Source of the DNA: Verrucomicrobiota bacterium
GTDB lineage: Bacteria; Verrucomicrobiota; Verrucomicrobiia; Limisphaerales; J093
Reading direction: 5' to 3'
Assembly: GCA_027493615.1 (NCBI GenBank)
Contig: JAOSKK010000001.1
Coordinates: 487,629 to 551,628 of the forward strand
DNA: 64,000 nucleotides
This document shows, piece by piece, positions 44,589 through 60,300 of the stretch; the stretch's first letter is position 1; each line of letters begins with the position of its first letter. The position numbers and the translations under genes were made by a program. The notes beneath the pieces are model-generated. The model had not been told where the DNA came from. It saw nothing but the letters and a program-made list of their open reading frames with translations, and did no database searches.

Positions 44589-45642
44589 ATGTCTATGAGC
44601 ACCCAGAACAACTTCCCGAAGCTTCACAACGCCATGTGGCCCGGCCTCGTCGGCAAGGGCAGCCCCGGCGCGGAACCCTGCATCGATCTCGACACCATGC
44701 TGGACCTGACCGCGAAGGCGGAGGTCGAGGGCACGCGGTTCGACGGGGTGGACATTTTCCTGTTCGAGCCGCACATCAACATTGACTCGAGTGACGACGA
44801 CCTGAAGCGGATCGCGGACAAGATCGCGGGTCGCAACCTGGTGGTGGGCTCGGTGGTGGCGCCCATCTGGCCGCCGACCGGCGGCGGAAGCGCCATGGGC
44901 GACGAGGCGGAGCGGAAGAAGTTCGTCGGGCAGGTGGCCAAGGGGTGCCGGATCGCCCGCAAGTTCCGCGAGCTTGGGATCCGACCTCACGGCGTGGTGC
45001 GGATCGACTCGGCCTCCAGCGTGACGGATTGGGACAAGGATCCGAAGGGGAACACGAAGAAGATCATCGCCACGTTCAAGGAGGCCGCGAAGGTGGCGAA
45101 GGACCACGGGGAGCGGCTTGCGGCGGAGGGCGAGATCTGCTGGGGCGGGATGCATTCGTGGAAGGTCATGCTGCAGGTGCTCGAGGGTCAACCAGCCGAA
45201 GTACTTGGGCTTCCAGGCGGACATGGCGCACACACTCCTCTACGTGCTGGGCTTCAATGCCCCGGAACACCGTCTCGTGCCGCCGAAGTTCTCCTGGGAA
45301 CCGGAGGTGTTCCACAAGGCGATGAAGAAGCTCACCGCGGCGCTGCGTCCCTGGACCATCGACTTCCACGTGGCGCAGAACGACGCCACCGTGAAGGGCT
45401 CCGGCGAACACGAGAAGACCGGCAAGCACTGCATGGCCACCGATCCGAACGGCAAGCTGAACATCCCGCGCGACGCCGGCTATTGGATGCGGGACGACGC
45501 CGGCAAGGTGACGAAGAAGTTCAAGCACATTTGCTGGGACGGCTGCATGTTCCCGAACGCCGTGATGCTCCAGCAGCAGACCTGGAACGACATCCTCGCC
45601 GCCATGATCCAGGTGCGCGAGAACCACGGCTGGAAGGCCTGA
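44589..45642 (+). CDS. Sugar phosphate isomerase/epimerase (xylose isomerase-like TIM barrel), one frameshift
   Basis: A predicted cytoplasmic TIM-barrel enzyme of about 350 aa acting on a sugar or sugar phosphate. The ATG at 44589 is chosen (a second ATG lies 6 nt on). Segments typical of the fold: [75 protein letters not shown]. One extra base near 45184; the frame then continues [20 protein letters not shown] and ends [19 protein letters not shown]. The His/Glu/Asp pattern suggests a divalent metal. The substrate is unknown. Confidence 0.8.
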
Positions 45643-45685
45643 GCCTCCCGCGTGACCCGGCGCACGGGCCGGTGCCAACGCGTCC

Positions 45686-48674
45686 ATGCAAAACCACGCC
45701 TGGTCCGCCGCGGTCGCCGCCTGCGCCGATCCTGCGCGGGCCCGCCATTTCGAGGCGGCGCTCGTGGGGGCCGGGCTGCAGCCGCAGTTGCGGGGCCTCA
45801 GCGAAGCGGCCGCGCAGGCCCTGGCGGCGCTGCTCAGCGGCTCGCAGGTGCTCGGCGAATGGCTGGTCCAGCATCCGGACTGGCTGGAGGTTCTGCTCGA
45901 ACCGGAGGTCCTGGCGCATCCGCGCTCGGCGCGGGGTCTTCGCGCCGAGTTCGAGCCGCAGCTCAAACCCCGGCTCAAGGAACGGGATTACGCCGGGGCC
46001 CTCGGGCGGTTGCGGGGCTTCCAGCAACGCGAGCTGACGCGGATCGCGTTGCGGGATCTGGCGGGGAAGGCCGACGTGGCCGAGGTGACGCTCGAGTTGT
46101 CGGATCTGGCCGATGTCTGCCTGGAGACGGTGCTCCGGGTGGTCTGGCAACAGCTCACCGAGCGGTTTGGGGTTCCGTACGAGCTGACGCCCGAAGGGCG
46201 GTGGCAGCGGACGCGGTTCTGCGTGCTGGGTCTGGGCAAGCTGGGGGGGCAGGAGCTGAACTACAGCTCGGACGTGGACGTGCTGTTCGTGTACGGGGCG
46301 GAGGGCTGGGCCTTCAAGGACCCGCCGCGGGAAGGTTCCCAGGCGGGCAAAGGCCTGGGCAACCACGACTTCTTCCGGCGCGTGGGCGAGGCGTTCATCG
46401 CCGAGGTGGGCCGGTCCACCGAACACGGGGCGTTGTACCGCATCGACCTGCGCCTGCGGCCGGAAGGCAAGACCGGACCGCTGGCCCGCTCGCTTGAGGG
46501 CTACGAGAACTATTACGCGCAATGGGGACAGACGTGGGAGCGTCTCATGCTCATCAAGGCGCGCGGGGTGGCCGGGGATTCGGTGCTGGCCGGGGAGTTC
46601 CTGGACCTGATGCAGCCGTTCCGCTTCCCGCGTTTGCTGGGGCCCGGGGTGGCGGAGGAGATGGCCGCGATGAAGCAGCGGCTCGAGACCGAGGCGGTGC
46701 GCACGCCCGACCAGAACCGGAACGTGAAGCTGGGCCGGGGCGGGATCCGCGAGATCGAGTTCATCGTGCAGACGCAGCAGGTCCTGAACGCCGGGCGGCA
46801 GCCCTACTTGATGGACCGCCAGACACTGCCCACCCTGCGGAAGCTGGCGACCTATGAGCTGCTGACCCCTGCGGATGCCGACACGCTCGGCGCCGCGTAC
46901 GAGTTCCTGCGGCGGGTCGAACACCGGCTGCAGATGGAGAGCCACCTCCAGACCCACACGCTGCCGACGGAACGACGCGCCCGGGAGCGCCTCGCCCGGC
47001 TCATGGGCTTCGCCCGGCTCAGCGAATTCGAGGCGGCCCTCGAGCAGCATCGCGCCGGGGTCCGGCGGGTGTATGAGGCCATCTTTGCCCCCGCGGCCCC
47101 GGTGCGGGCGGGGGCCGGGGCCGGCACGGCGCTGCCGGAGTTGACGGGGCACGACGACTTCTGGCGCGCGCATCTGGCCGAGCGTTCGTTCCGCGATCCG
47201 GAGCAGGCGTTGCGGCTGGCGACCGCGTTGGTCCATGGTCCGGGCTTCGGCCATGTGTCGGCCCGCACCGAGACGTTCGCGCGCCGGTTGTGGGAACGGT
47301 TGCTGGCGCTGTGTCCCGCGCGAAGCACGCTCGAGGAACGGCGGGCGGCGGCCGGACCCGACGGCGATCCGGCGGCGCGCTGGCTTTCGGATCCGGACCG
47401 GGTGCTGGCGCGGCTGGACACGTTCATCAGCGCGTACGGGACGCGGGCGCCGTTGTTCGAGACGTGGCACGCGAAGCCGACGCTGTTCGACCTGCTGGTG
47501 CTGCTGTTCGACCGGTCCGAGTTTCTGGCTGAGACCGTGATTCGCTCGCCCGATCTGGTGGATGAACTCGAGTACAGCGGCCGCTTGCACGAGGTGCGCA
47601 ACCGCGAGCGAACGCTGACGGATCTGCGGCATGGGCGCGACGACGACGATCAGCGGCTGTGGATCCGGCGCTACCACGAGACCGAGTTCACGCGCATCGG
47701 GCTGCGCGAGATCCTCGGGCTGGCGCCGCTCGAGCAGCACCTCCAGGAACTGACGGCGCTGGCCGAGGCTTGTCTCCAGTACGCCCTGGAAGTGGCGCTG
47801 CGCAAGTGCCGGCTCAAGACGTGCCCGGTCGCCATCATCGGCCTGGGCAAGCTCGGCGGTGCGGAGCTCAACTACGGGTCGGATCTGGACGTTGTGTTCG
47901 TGGCGGACGACAGCGTGCGCAACCTGGCCGGGCTCCAGCGGATCGCGGTCGAGGTCCTGGACCTGATTGCCAGCCAGACCGAGCGCGGGGGTGGCCTTCC
48001 AACTGGATGCCCGGCTGCGGCCGGACGGTGAGAAGGGCCTGCTCGTCAACCAGCTTCAGGCCTACGGCGATTACTATCGGCAACGCGCCCAGCTCTGGGA
48101 GATCCAGGCGCTGTCCCGCTGCCGGCCGGTCGCCGGAGACCCGGAACTGGGCGCGCGGTTCATTGAACTGGTCCATCCGCTGACCGATTTTCGGCGCGCC
48201 GATCCGCCGTGCGCGGCCTGGACGCCGGAGTGGAAGACCGAGATTGCCCGGATGCGGCGCAGAATCGAGCTCGAGCGTACGCCGAAGGGCAAGGAGGCTT
48301 TGGCCATCAAGACCGGTGCCGGCGGGTTGGTGGACGCCGAGTTTCTGGCGCAGACGTTCAACCTGGAGCGGGGTTGGCACGAGCCGAACACCCTCCGCGC
48401 CCTCGAACGCGCCCAGGCCGAGGCCCTGCTGCCGCCCGCCGAGGCCAGCGCCCTCCTCGAGAACTACGCGCGGTTGCGGCGCATCGAAGGCATCCTGCGC
48501 CGGTGGAGTTACGAAGGGGAGACCGAGTTGCCCGATGACCCGGCCCCGCAATACCGCGTTGCCGTGCGGTGCGGCTTTGCCACCGCGGAGGATTTCCTGG
48601 CGGCGGTGGCGCGCTACCGCCAGGAGCTGCGAGCGGTGTACGCGAAGGTGCTCGGGGGAGAGTTGGAGGAGTGA
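45686..48674 (+). CDS. glnE: GlnE, glutamine synthetase adenylyltransferase/adenylyl-removing enzyme, one frameshift
   Basis: A bifunctional enzyme that adds AMP to or removes it from glutamine synthetase in response to nitrogen status. About 995 aa, the usual length. It has two nucleotidyltransferase domains: [20 protein letters not shown] (near 46210) and [20 protein letters not shown] (near 47840). The first is followed by [19 protein letters not shown]. After one extra G in the run near 47990 the second continues [20 protein letters not shown] and ends in a helical bundle. Both GS-D-x-D sites are intact, so both activities should be present. Confidence 0.94.
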
Positions 48675-48691
48675 GCCAGGAGGCAGGTGCG

Positions 48692-50179
48692 ATGACGTTG
48701 CTTCACACGCTGGATTCCGGGTTGGAGCGGGCGATCCGCGAGATGAACCCCTGGTGGCGGGGTGAGCCGGTCCCCGGCGTCGCCCCCTTTCGGCGCTGGG
48801 CGTTCGAGCCCGTGCTGAAGGGCGTGCGCGCTGGATTGGCACCGACGGTCCTCCTGCGCGGGCCGCGGCAGGTGGGGGAAGACGACGCTGCAGTTGCAGG
48901 TGATTGATCAGCTCCTGCGAGACGGGGTGGTCCCGCAGCGAATTCTCCGGCTTCAGTTCGACGAGTTGGCCCCGCTGCGCGCGATGCCGACGCCCGTGCT
49001 CCAGATCGCGTACTGGTTTGCAGAGCAGGTGAGATGCGAAAGCCTGACCTTGGCCGCGAGCAAAGGTGAGCCGGTGTTCGTCTTTCTGGATGAGGCCCAG
49101 AACCTGCCGGACTGGGCGCCGCAGTTGAAGAACTTGGTGGATGTCAGCGGCGTGCGCGGTCTGGTGACCGGCAGTTCGGCGTTACGGATCGAGGCGGGCC
49201 GGGACAGTCTGGCGGGACGGGTTTCGACGGTCGAGATGGGTCCGCTCCTGCTCCGTGAGATCGGGCAGTTCCGAGGGCTGGGCGATCTCGGGTCCTACCT
49301 GCCGCCGAATGGTTTCGGGTCGCTGAAGGAGAAGGGTTTTTGGCTCGGTCTGCGGGCGTTTGGGGAGACGCACCTGGGGTACCGCCGGGAAGCGTTTCGC
49401 GCGTTCAGCGAGCGCGGGGCTTATCCCGTGGCCCACGTCCGAGCGGACCGATCCTGGGAGGAGGTGGCGGAGTTTCTGAACGAGACGGTGATCCGGCGAG
49501 CCATTCAGCATGACCTGCGCTTGGGACCGCGTGGACAGAAGCGCGATGCGGCCTTGCTCGAGGAAGTCTTCCGGCTGGCGTGTCGCTACATCGGCCAGTC
49601 TCCGGCCCAGAGCCTGTATCTGGACGAGGTCCGTCGGGCGATGCACGCGAGCATTGGATGGCAACGGATCCTGGCCTATCTGCGGTTCCTCGATGGCACA
49701 CTGCTCCTCCGACTCATCGAGCCGCTCGAACTGCGCCTGAAGAAACGGCGGGGTGCCACCAAGCTGTGTTCTGTGCGACCACGCACTCCGCGCGGCGTGG
49801 CTGCAGGAGTTGGTGCCCCTGGACCCGGACGCCCTGGCGGTCCAGCCGCATCTTGCAGACCTTGCCGGTCGGATTGCCGAGAGTGTCGCCGGCTACTTTC
49901 TACGGTCGATGGTGGGCCTGCAGGTGGCGCACTTCCCCGAGCGGGCCGCGGAACCCGGAGGTGGACTTTGTGCTGACCATCGGCGAGCAGCGGATTCCGC
50001 TCGAGGTGAAATACCGCCGGCAAGTCTCGCACAACGACACGTTGGCGTTGCGTGCCATGATCGAGAGGAGCGTTTATCGCGCCCCCTTCGGCATCCTGGT
50101 TACCCAGCAGGAGGAACCAGGCACGGACGACCCGCGCATCGTCAGCCTGCCTCTCTCCACCTTGCTCCTGCTGCGTTAG
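48692..50179 (+). CDS. AAA ATPase with C-terminal DUF4143 nuclease-like domain, three frameshifts
   Basis: A roughly 495-aa ATPase of the AAA_14/DUF4143 type. The ATG at 48692 lies 8 nt after GGAGG. Walker A is LLRGPRQVGKTTLQLQ once an extra G near 48870 is removed; Walker B is VFVFLDEAQNLPDWAPQLKN; sensor RGLVTGSSALRIEAG. The DUF4143 part includes LDEVRRAMHASIGWQRILAY and, after shifts near 49765 and 49955, EVDFVLTIGEQRIPLEVKYR, which has the PD-(D/E)xK-like E-V-D...E-V-K pattern. The total length is a multiple of three. Function is unknown; such proteins are widespread in bacteria. Confidence 0.85.
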
Positions 50180-50205
50180 GGGGAGGCGGGCCGGCCCCGT
50201 CGCCC

Positions 50206-52220
50206 TCAAAACCGCGCGCCCTCCGGCCGGAGCAGGAAGCCGGTCCAGTTGAAGTTGCGGTTGAAGTAGTTGGTGAGGCGCACAACGACTTCGTTGCGGC
50301 CGGCGCGCAAGGGCAGGGCCACCCAGGTCGAGGCAAACCCCTGGAACTGCGGGCCGCCGGCGTACACCCGAGTGCCGTTCACCCAGAGCTCGATCGGGTC
50401 GTCGTGCGCGAAGCGGCAGCGGACCGTGCGGGCCTCGGGGGAATCGACGAAACGCCGCGCGAGGAAGGCATGCCCGTTGCCGCCGAGCTCGGCTTCGTAA
50501 TCGATCTTGGTGCCGTGCCGCGCGACGTAGGTGAGGTTCAGCATCGGGCCCACGGACCATTCCTTCATCCAGCCGCTGGTGAAATGTTCCTTCACCAGCA
50601 CGCATTCGAACTGCCCGCCGGCGTCGAGTTCCGCCACCCGCGGCAGCCCGGCATACAACGGGCCGGTGGCGCGGCCCGCGGCATCGTGCGGAATCGGCAC
50701 CGGCCCGAAGACGTCCCACTCGACCGAATCGGCCCGGGCGCCGTCCGGGACGGTGGTGTCGGCGGGCGTGTCCTGGTACCACACGGCGACGCTCTCGGGG
50801 CTGAGTCCGGCGAAGGCGCCCCATTCGAGGGCGAAGGACTCGCGGAAGGGATAGACGTTCTCGAAGTGATGGCGATAGCGGCCCTCGTCGTTCGAGTGTG
50901 CCACCGCGTAAGGGTGATGGGGCGCCCTTGCCGAACCACGCGAAGGTGAAGTAGTCCTCGCCGTTGATGCCGTGCAGGAAGGCCGGGTCGTTGCCCTCGC
51001 CGTCAATCACGGCAAAGTCGCCGCCGCCGTGGTCGTGGCCGGTGTGGTAGAGGGTCATGCCCAGCCAATGCCCCCGGCCGCGCACGTAGAGGACCTGATG
51101 CGGCCGATGGCCGTCGGTCAAGGCGGTGCGCTGGTGGCGGGCGTGAAAGTACCCCCAGCCAGGGGAGAAGGCCGGCACGCGTTCGACCACCGCCTGTCCC
51201 GCCACGTCGAACGATGCGTCGCCCGGGTTCTCGATCACGATCTCGGCGCGCTCGCGGAACGGCATGGGCAGGTAGCACGAATGATCGTTGGTATCGTGCG
51301 CGAAGAAGGAGACGCCTTCAAATGGACCGAAGAAGCGGGCCGCCGGGGCGTCGACCGCGAACGACGACGCGTCGTCGAAACGCACCTTGAGCCGGGGATG
51401 GCCACCGGCCGACCAGCGCAACCGCAGTTCCCGCACAATGCCGGGGCCGGTGAGCCGGGCGGAGTGTCGCCGAGGCGCCGGGCCCGAGTTGACGCGGCTC
51501 GAAGACGACTTGCTCACGCGGAAGCCGCGATGCCGGGCGCTCGCGGAGTTGGTGGGGCAGACCCACGTAAGAGAACGCCAGGTTCTCACCCTCCCCTTCG
51601 GAGAACAGCCGCACGCCGCGCAGCGAATCGTCCTCCAGCCGGTAATCGAGCTGGCAGAACCACAGCCAGAACGACGGTTGCCGCTGGACCACCTCGACGC
51701 GCAGGCTCCGCTCGAACGGCACCGGCAGGAAGAAGTTGAAGGCCCGATTGTGCACGGGCAGCGCGTTGGCCGGCGCCACGGGCACGGGGTAGGCCGCAGC
51801 CGCGCGGACCATCGATTCGTCCGTGAACCGCACGCTCGGCGTGGTCTCGCCGTCCACGAAGCATTCCCAGTCGAAGTACGGGTCGCCGTCACCGCGCGTG
51901 GTCCAGATGTGCCGCAATGAGCCCCGGCCTTCCAGGGCCAGCAGCGGGTAGCGGAAGCCCGTGCCCGTCCAGACCCCGGCGTGGCGTTCGGGGCTCTCAA
52001 CGAAGCTCGCCTTGCCGGCTCGATACTCCTGCAGCACGAAGGCATCCTCCAGCGTCACGCGTCGCAACGGGTCGAGGGCGGAGGATTCGGCGGCGGTGAG
52101 TCCCAGGCAAAGGCCCGCCAGCGCCATCCACGTCCCCGCACGGCGACCGGTGCTGGCCAGGGACAACGGCGGGAACGACGGCGAAGAGGACCAAGGGGCT
52201 CGCGGTGGTGCAGTGTTCAT
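50206..52220 (-). CDS. Secreted DUF2961 protein (GH172-type glycosidase), two frameshifts
   Basis: A predicted exported carbohydrate-active enzyme of about 670 aa. The ATG at 52220 begins a membrane/signal segment (GTWMALAGLCLGLTAAESSA). The DUF2961 core is visible: GRGSLRHIWTTRGDGDPYFD, ECFVDGETTPSV, FNFFLPVPFERSLRVEVVQR, FFAHDTNDHSCYLPMPFRER. The frame shifts near 51460 and 50925. The C-terminal domain (FECVLVKEHFTSGWMKEW, HDDPIELWVNGTRVYAGGPQ, TNYFNRNFNWTGFLLRPEG) is a beta-sandwich with a carbohydrate-binding look. The substrate is unknown; known GH172 enzymes act on fructose- or arabinose-containing glycans. Confidence 0.82.
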
Positions 52221-52296
52221 ACGGGCTTTACGGCCCGAGGATGGTCCCGGCGGAACCCCTGGCAAACCGAAAGACAACCGGCGCCGTTTGGCGAGA

Positions 52297-52355
52297 GCCT
52301 CCTGACGTCGGCTCCTACGGGGGTGGGCCACGTAGGAGTCGAGGTAACGAGACTC
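52297..52355. repeat. Dispersed REP-like element, copy B
   Basis: AGCCTCCTGACGTCGGCTCC and GTAGGAGTCGAGGTAACGAG, separated by 14 nt. On the - strand this matches the second half of the element in the Cas4-Cas1 linker almost base for base. It abuts the stop codon of the oxidoreductase (52354-52356). Confidence 0.8.
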
Positions 52356-53760
52356 AGCCGAGCTTCCAGGGCGAGTGATACTCGCGGCTGAGAAGCTGGC
52401 TTGCCGCCGCATCGTCCACGATGATCTCCTGCCGCGGATCCCACTTGAGCTTCCGGCCCACGAGCATGGCGATCAGTCCGAGATGGCCGGGCACGGCGGA
52501 GCGATGGGCGGCTTCGACCGGCGTGATGGTTGGCTGCCGCGACTTCACGCAGTCCAGGAAGTTCCGCATGTGGTCGCGCGAATGGTAGACCTTCACCTTG
52601 CGCAGGTATTCCGGGAGCCGCGAGACGTCCTTGAGCTCCTCGTTCGAGCAATCGAAACCGCCGCGGTCCACCCACACCCAGCCGTCGGCGCCGTACCATT
52701 TCGTGCCGCCGCGGATGTCGCCGTGGCCGCCGGCGATGGTCATGGTGACCCCCTCGGCGTAGGTGCAGGTGATGCGATACTTCGTGCAGGTGTTCCAGAC
52801 GGCGTCCTTGGCGGGGAACTCGCCCTGCCCTTCGACCTCGACCGGGCCGGTGCCGTCAAAGCCCAGGCCCCAATGCGCGATGTCGCAGTGGTGCCCGATC
52901 CAGTCCAGGAGCTGGCCGCCTCCGACGTTGTAGTTCCAGCGCCAGTTCATGTGGACGCGGGTCTTCACGTACGGCTCCATCGCGGACGGACCGAGCCATC
53001 GGTCGTAGTCGAGTTCCGGCGGCGGTGCCGAGACGGCTTGGTCCCAGCCGGGGGTGGAAGGCGTGAGCCGGGCCAGGTTTCGCGGGGCACCCGCGATGCC
53101 CTCGAGCTTCTTGAGCAGTTCCGGGGCCGTGCCGGCGAAGTCGTGGTGGCCGCTGGGCAACCCCACCTCGACGCGGGTGACCTTGCCGATCAGCCCGTTC
53201 TGGACGATCTCGACCGCCTTGTGGAAGTTCTCGACCGACCGCTGCCAGGAGCCGGTCTGCCAGATGCGCTGGTGTTGCTGCACGGCTTTCACGATGGCCT
53301 GCTGCTCGGCGATGGTGCGGGCGAGCGGTTTCTCGCCGTAGATGTCCTTGCCGTTCCGGGCCGCCTCGACCGCCGCGAGCGCGTGCCAGGTATCCGGCAG
53401 CGCGAGCATTACGGTGTCGATGTCTTTCCGGGCCATCATCTCCCGGTAGTCGTGGTAGGCTTTGCAGTCCTCGTTGCCGTACTTGCGGTTCACGGCATTG
53501 ACCGCGGCGGCGAGGTGTTGTTTGTCCACGTCACACGCCGCCAGGACCTGGCAGTCCTTCTGGTTGAGGAACGCGCCGGTGTTGCCCGGCCCCTGCATAC
53601 CCCATCCCACCACGCCCATCGTGATGCGTTCGGAGGGGGCCGGCCGGCCTTCAGCGCCCAGGGCACTGGCGGGGATGAGGGTCGGCGTGGCGAGTGCCGT
53701 GCCGGTGGTCACGAGGAAGCGGCGGCGGGAAAGTCCGGCGGCGGAGCGTGTCGTATTCAT
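52354..53760 (-). CDS. Gfo/Idh/MocA-family oxidoreductase with Tat signal
   Basis: An intact 468-aa ORF. The Tat signal is LSRRRFLVTTGTALATPTL. The Rossmann start is ITMGVVGWGMQGPGNTGAFL, then DVDKQHLAAAVNAVNRKYG. The family signature is GKDIYGEKPLARTIAEQQAI, with the usual EKP Lys, then RVEVGLPSGHHD and MNWRWNYNVGGGQLLDWIGH (HCDIAHWGLG). It should oxidise or rearrange a sugar with NAD(P) in the periplasm. Such exported members are very common in Verrucomicrobia and Planctomycetes. It lies upstream of the DUF2961 gene on the same strand, consistent with shared carbohydrate use. Confidence 0.93.
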   Translation of the reverse strand: MNTTRSAAGLSRRRFLVTTGTALATPTLIPASALGAEGRPAPSERITMGVVGWGMQGPGNTGAFLNQKDCQVLAACDVDKQHLAAAVNAVNRKYGNEDCKAYHDYREMMARKDIDTVMLALPDTWHALAAVEAARNGKDIYGEKPLARTIAEQQAIVKAVQQHQRIWQTGSWQRSVENFHKAVEIVQNGLIGKVTRVEVGLPSGHHDFAGTAPELLKKLEGIAGAPRNLARLTPSTPGWDQAVSAPPPELDYDRWLGPSAMEPYVKTRVHMNWRWNYNVGGGQLLDWIGHHCDIAHWGLGFDGTGPVEVEGQGEFPAKDAVWNTCTKYRITCTYAEGVTMTIAGGHGDIRGGTKWYGADGWVWVDRGGFDCSNEELKDVSRLPEYLRKVKVYHSRDHMRNFLDCVKSRQPTITPVEAAHRSAVPGHLGLIAMLVGRKLKWDPRQEIIVDDAAASQLLSREYHSPWKLG

Positions 53761-53893
53761 GGGGTGCGAGCCTGCGCCGGGCCGGCCGGCATTTCGAGGG
53801 AAAAATCACCGGCGGTTGAGACGCTGCACGGGGCGGTTCCGAGGTCGGGCTCGTCGAGCGGAGAGGCCGCCGGTGACCGGGGTGGTCCCGGGA

Positions 53894-56920
<3,027 letters not shown>

Positions 56921-57331
56921 CGAGGGGCGAGTCCCGGGACGGCGGCCGAGTTGAGCGAGGTCCAGGGCCAAACCCGGACGGAGTCTAGCGCAGGAGAGGG
57001 GGCCAGGTCATCCCTGGGGATGGGAGCGGTCGCCTGTCCATGCCTTGTCGGGGACGGGGGCGCCGGCTGCGGAGATCGCGACGCCCGGGTGGCGGCCGGG
57101 ACAGGGGAGCGGAGGGAGACGGGGTTGTCGCGCGGGGAGCCCGAGCGCGGCGTGGAGGTGGGGGGCCGGGGGCGGAGGGGGCCCGGGGGTGACCGGTGGG
57201 GAAGGCGCGGGAGGCGGTCTAGTGGGAAGCCGTAGCTGGCTTAAGATTCTTCTTGCCAAGAGTTAGCCAACTTGGTTTGTTGGCGTCACAATTTGTCTGG
57301 AATGCAACCACATCACCAATTGAGGGAAGCC
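56921..57331. other. Intergenic region between divergent genes
   Basis: No gene is supported; the central 200 nt are very G-rich. Close to the giant secreted gene there is an inverted repeat GCCAAC-N7-GTTGGC (57266-57284) in an AT-richer stretch, a candidate regulator site or start of the promoter zone. GAGGGAAGCC precedes the ATG at 57332 as ribosome binding site. Confidence 0.5.
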
Positions 57332-60300
57332 ATGAGGACTATCCACAACTGCACCCGTCGTCTCGAGCGATTGCTGGTTGGTGCGTTAGCCGCAGTGACA
57401 TTTGTGGTGTCAGCCGTTGCGCAGTTCAGCGTGACGAACAGCGACGGCATCACGGTCAACGATTCGGGCCCGGCGGCGCCCTACCCCTCAACGGTCGTGG
57501 TGCCCACGAACATCACGCACGCCGTGGAGAAGGTGACGGTGACCCTGGCCAGCGTCACCCACGGCTATGCCCCCGACATGGCTGTGCTGCTGGTCAACAC
57601 CAACGCGGCCACGCCGCGGAAAGTGGTGTTGATGAGCGACGCGGGCACCGGTGTTCCGGACGCGAGCTTGAGCAAGGTGACGTTCACGCTGGACGACGCG
57701 GCGGCCAACGCGCTGCCCCAGTTCAGCCGCCTGACCGACGGCACCTACAAGCCGGCGAGCTACAAGGGGAACAACTTCCCCTTCCCGGCGGGTGCGCCGG
57801 CGGGTCCTTACGCCACCACCCTCAGCGAGTTCATCGGCAGCGGCGCCGCCGGCACCTGGCAGCTCTACGTGATGGACGACAAGGTCACGGACGCCGGCTC
57901 GATCGGCGCCTGGACCTTGAATCTCTGGACGCCGCCGACGATCAGCCTGGCGACCAACGTGGTCGTCGTGGAACAGAACAAGTCCGCGACGCTCAACCTC
58001 ACCGTGGGCAGTCAGACCGTCGCCCCCGAGGCCCTTACGGTGAGTGCCACCTCCGGTGACACGGCGCTGGTCGAGAATGCGGGCCTGGTCCCGGGCGGCG
58101 CGGGCGCCAACCGCACGCTCACCATCACTCCCAAGACGAACGCTTACGGGACCAACACGATGACCGTGAAGGTGACCGACGGCAAAGGACCTGACGTTAC
58201 CGCCACCTTCGAGCTGCGGGTGACCTTCGTGAACCAGGCCCCTTCGATTGTGCTGAGCACCAATCAGGTCACCACCGTCGCCGGCGTCGCCGCCAGCCTG
58301 AATGCGCACGTGACCGACATTGATACTCCCGCGGCCAACCTTGTGCTGAGCGCCACCGCCTCCTCGAACCCGGCGGTCGTTCCGCTGGACCACGTGTTCT
58401 TTGCAACCGCGGCGCAAGCCACCAACCGGATCGTCACCGTCGCACCGAGGGGTGCCGCGACCGGGTCGACCGCCCTCACGATCCAAGTCATCGACGGCGC
58501 GGGCGGAACCAACACGGCGACGTTCAACGTCACGGTCAACGCGGCCGGGAACGCGGTGTTCGCGAGCACCGATCCGGTCGCCGTCGAACTGGAGAACCGG
58601 GCCACCAAGTACCCTGCGTCGAACACCGTTGCCGGCGTCGTTGGCCAGATCGGCAAGCTTACCGTGGTGCTGGCGAATCTGCAGTTCCCCGATCCCGAGA
58701 ACGTCGACCTTCTGCTGGTCGGGCCGGCGGGGAACAAGGCCTCCTTGATGCGCGGCGCGGGCGGAGTGACGCCGGTTTTCGACGCCCGCCTGACCTTGGA
58801 TGACGCCGCGGCGAACGCGATTCCGGACGACGGACCCATTGTCACGGGGACCTACCGTCCCTCCACTTACCGCACCGGCAACCTCCTTTCGCCCGCGCCT
58901 GCGGGTCCGTACGCCACCAGCCTGAGCGAGTTCATCGGGACCAATCCGAACGGTGTCTGGGAACTGTACATGATGAACCAGACCACCCTGAAGACCGACC
59001 GGATCCAGGGCGGTTGGTTGCTCAACATTTTCCCGGCGCCCGCCATCCTCAATCTGGTCAACATCACGAACAACGAGGACGTGGTTGTAACCGTGCCCTT
59101 CAGCGTCGCCAGCACGTACAGCGAGGTCACGAACGTCGTGGCCCGTTCCGGGTCGGCCAACGTCACCGTCGAGACCACCCTCACCGGCACGAATGCGACG
59201 CTCAAGCTGACGCCCGCGTTGAACTTCTTTGGCACCGTCCCGATCACCGTGGAAGCGTGGGCGAAGGATGGTTTCCGGGCCACCAACGTCGTCCAGTACG
59301 TGATCAATTCGGTGAACGACGACCCCACCATCTCGGTCATTCCCAAGCAGGTCACACCCGCGGGCGTGCCGGTGGGTCCCATCGGGTTCACCGTCGCCGA
59401 TGTCGATCATGACGCGGCGGACTTGGTCGTGACGGCAGCCTCCACCAACACCAAGCTGCTCCCGGCCGAAAACGTCGTCCTGCAGGGCACGGGCGGTTCG
59501 CGCACCGTGACCCTGTACCCGGTCGGCAACGTGCCGGGGGAGGCGGATGTTCTGTTGACCGTTACGGACCCTCTGGCCGGCAAGGCCTCCACCAGCTTCC
59601 GGTTGAGCGTGCTCGCCTCGAACAACCCGCTCTATGCGAACGGGGTGCCGATCACCATCTATGACACCAACGTGGCCGACCCGTACCCGTCGAGCATCGT
59701 GGTGAGCAACCTCCTCGGGAAGGTCGCCGAGGTGAAAGTGTCCTTGTTCGGCTTCAACCACCCAGTCCCACGTGACGTGGACATCCTGCTGGTGGGCCCT
59801 TCGACCAACGTAGTCCTGATGAGCGGTCGGGGTGGAACGACCGCGGCAGCGAACATTAACCTGGTTCTGGCCAACACGGACTTTGCTGGCAACGCCACCG
59901 AGGCTCTGCCCAGTCCGCTCCGCTCCGGCGTCTTCCGGCCTTCCGTGACCGGCACGGTGCCCACCTTCCCGAACGCCCCGTCGGTGCATGCCCAGAATCT
60001 GAGCGCCTTCACGGGAACCGATCCCAATGGTATGTGGTCGCTCTATGTCATCGACTCGGTGGCGACTGACGGGGATGTCAAGGGCTCCATCGCGAACGGC
60101 TGGCAGCTCGACATTCTGACGCAGCCGACCATCCAGCCCATCGCCGACGTGGCGACCGATGAGGCCACGCCCGTCAACGTCGTCGTGACCATCGGAGACG
60201 TCCAGTCTGCCGGCACCGTCACGGTGACCGCCAGTGCGGTGAGCAACCCGACGCTCGTCGAGAAGATTGACATCGCGGGCAGCGGTGCCACTCGGACGCT

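Noticed and set aside
57488..59989. An 833-aa ORF on the - strand
   Set aside because: It is a shadow of the giant secreted protein: it lacks domains, while the + strand frame shows clear repeats and a signal peptide.
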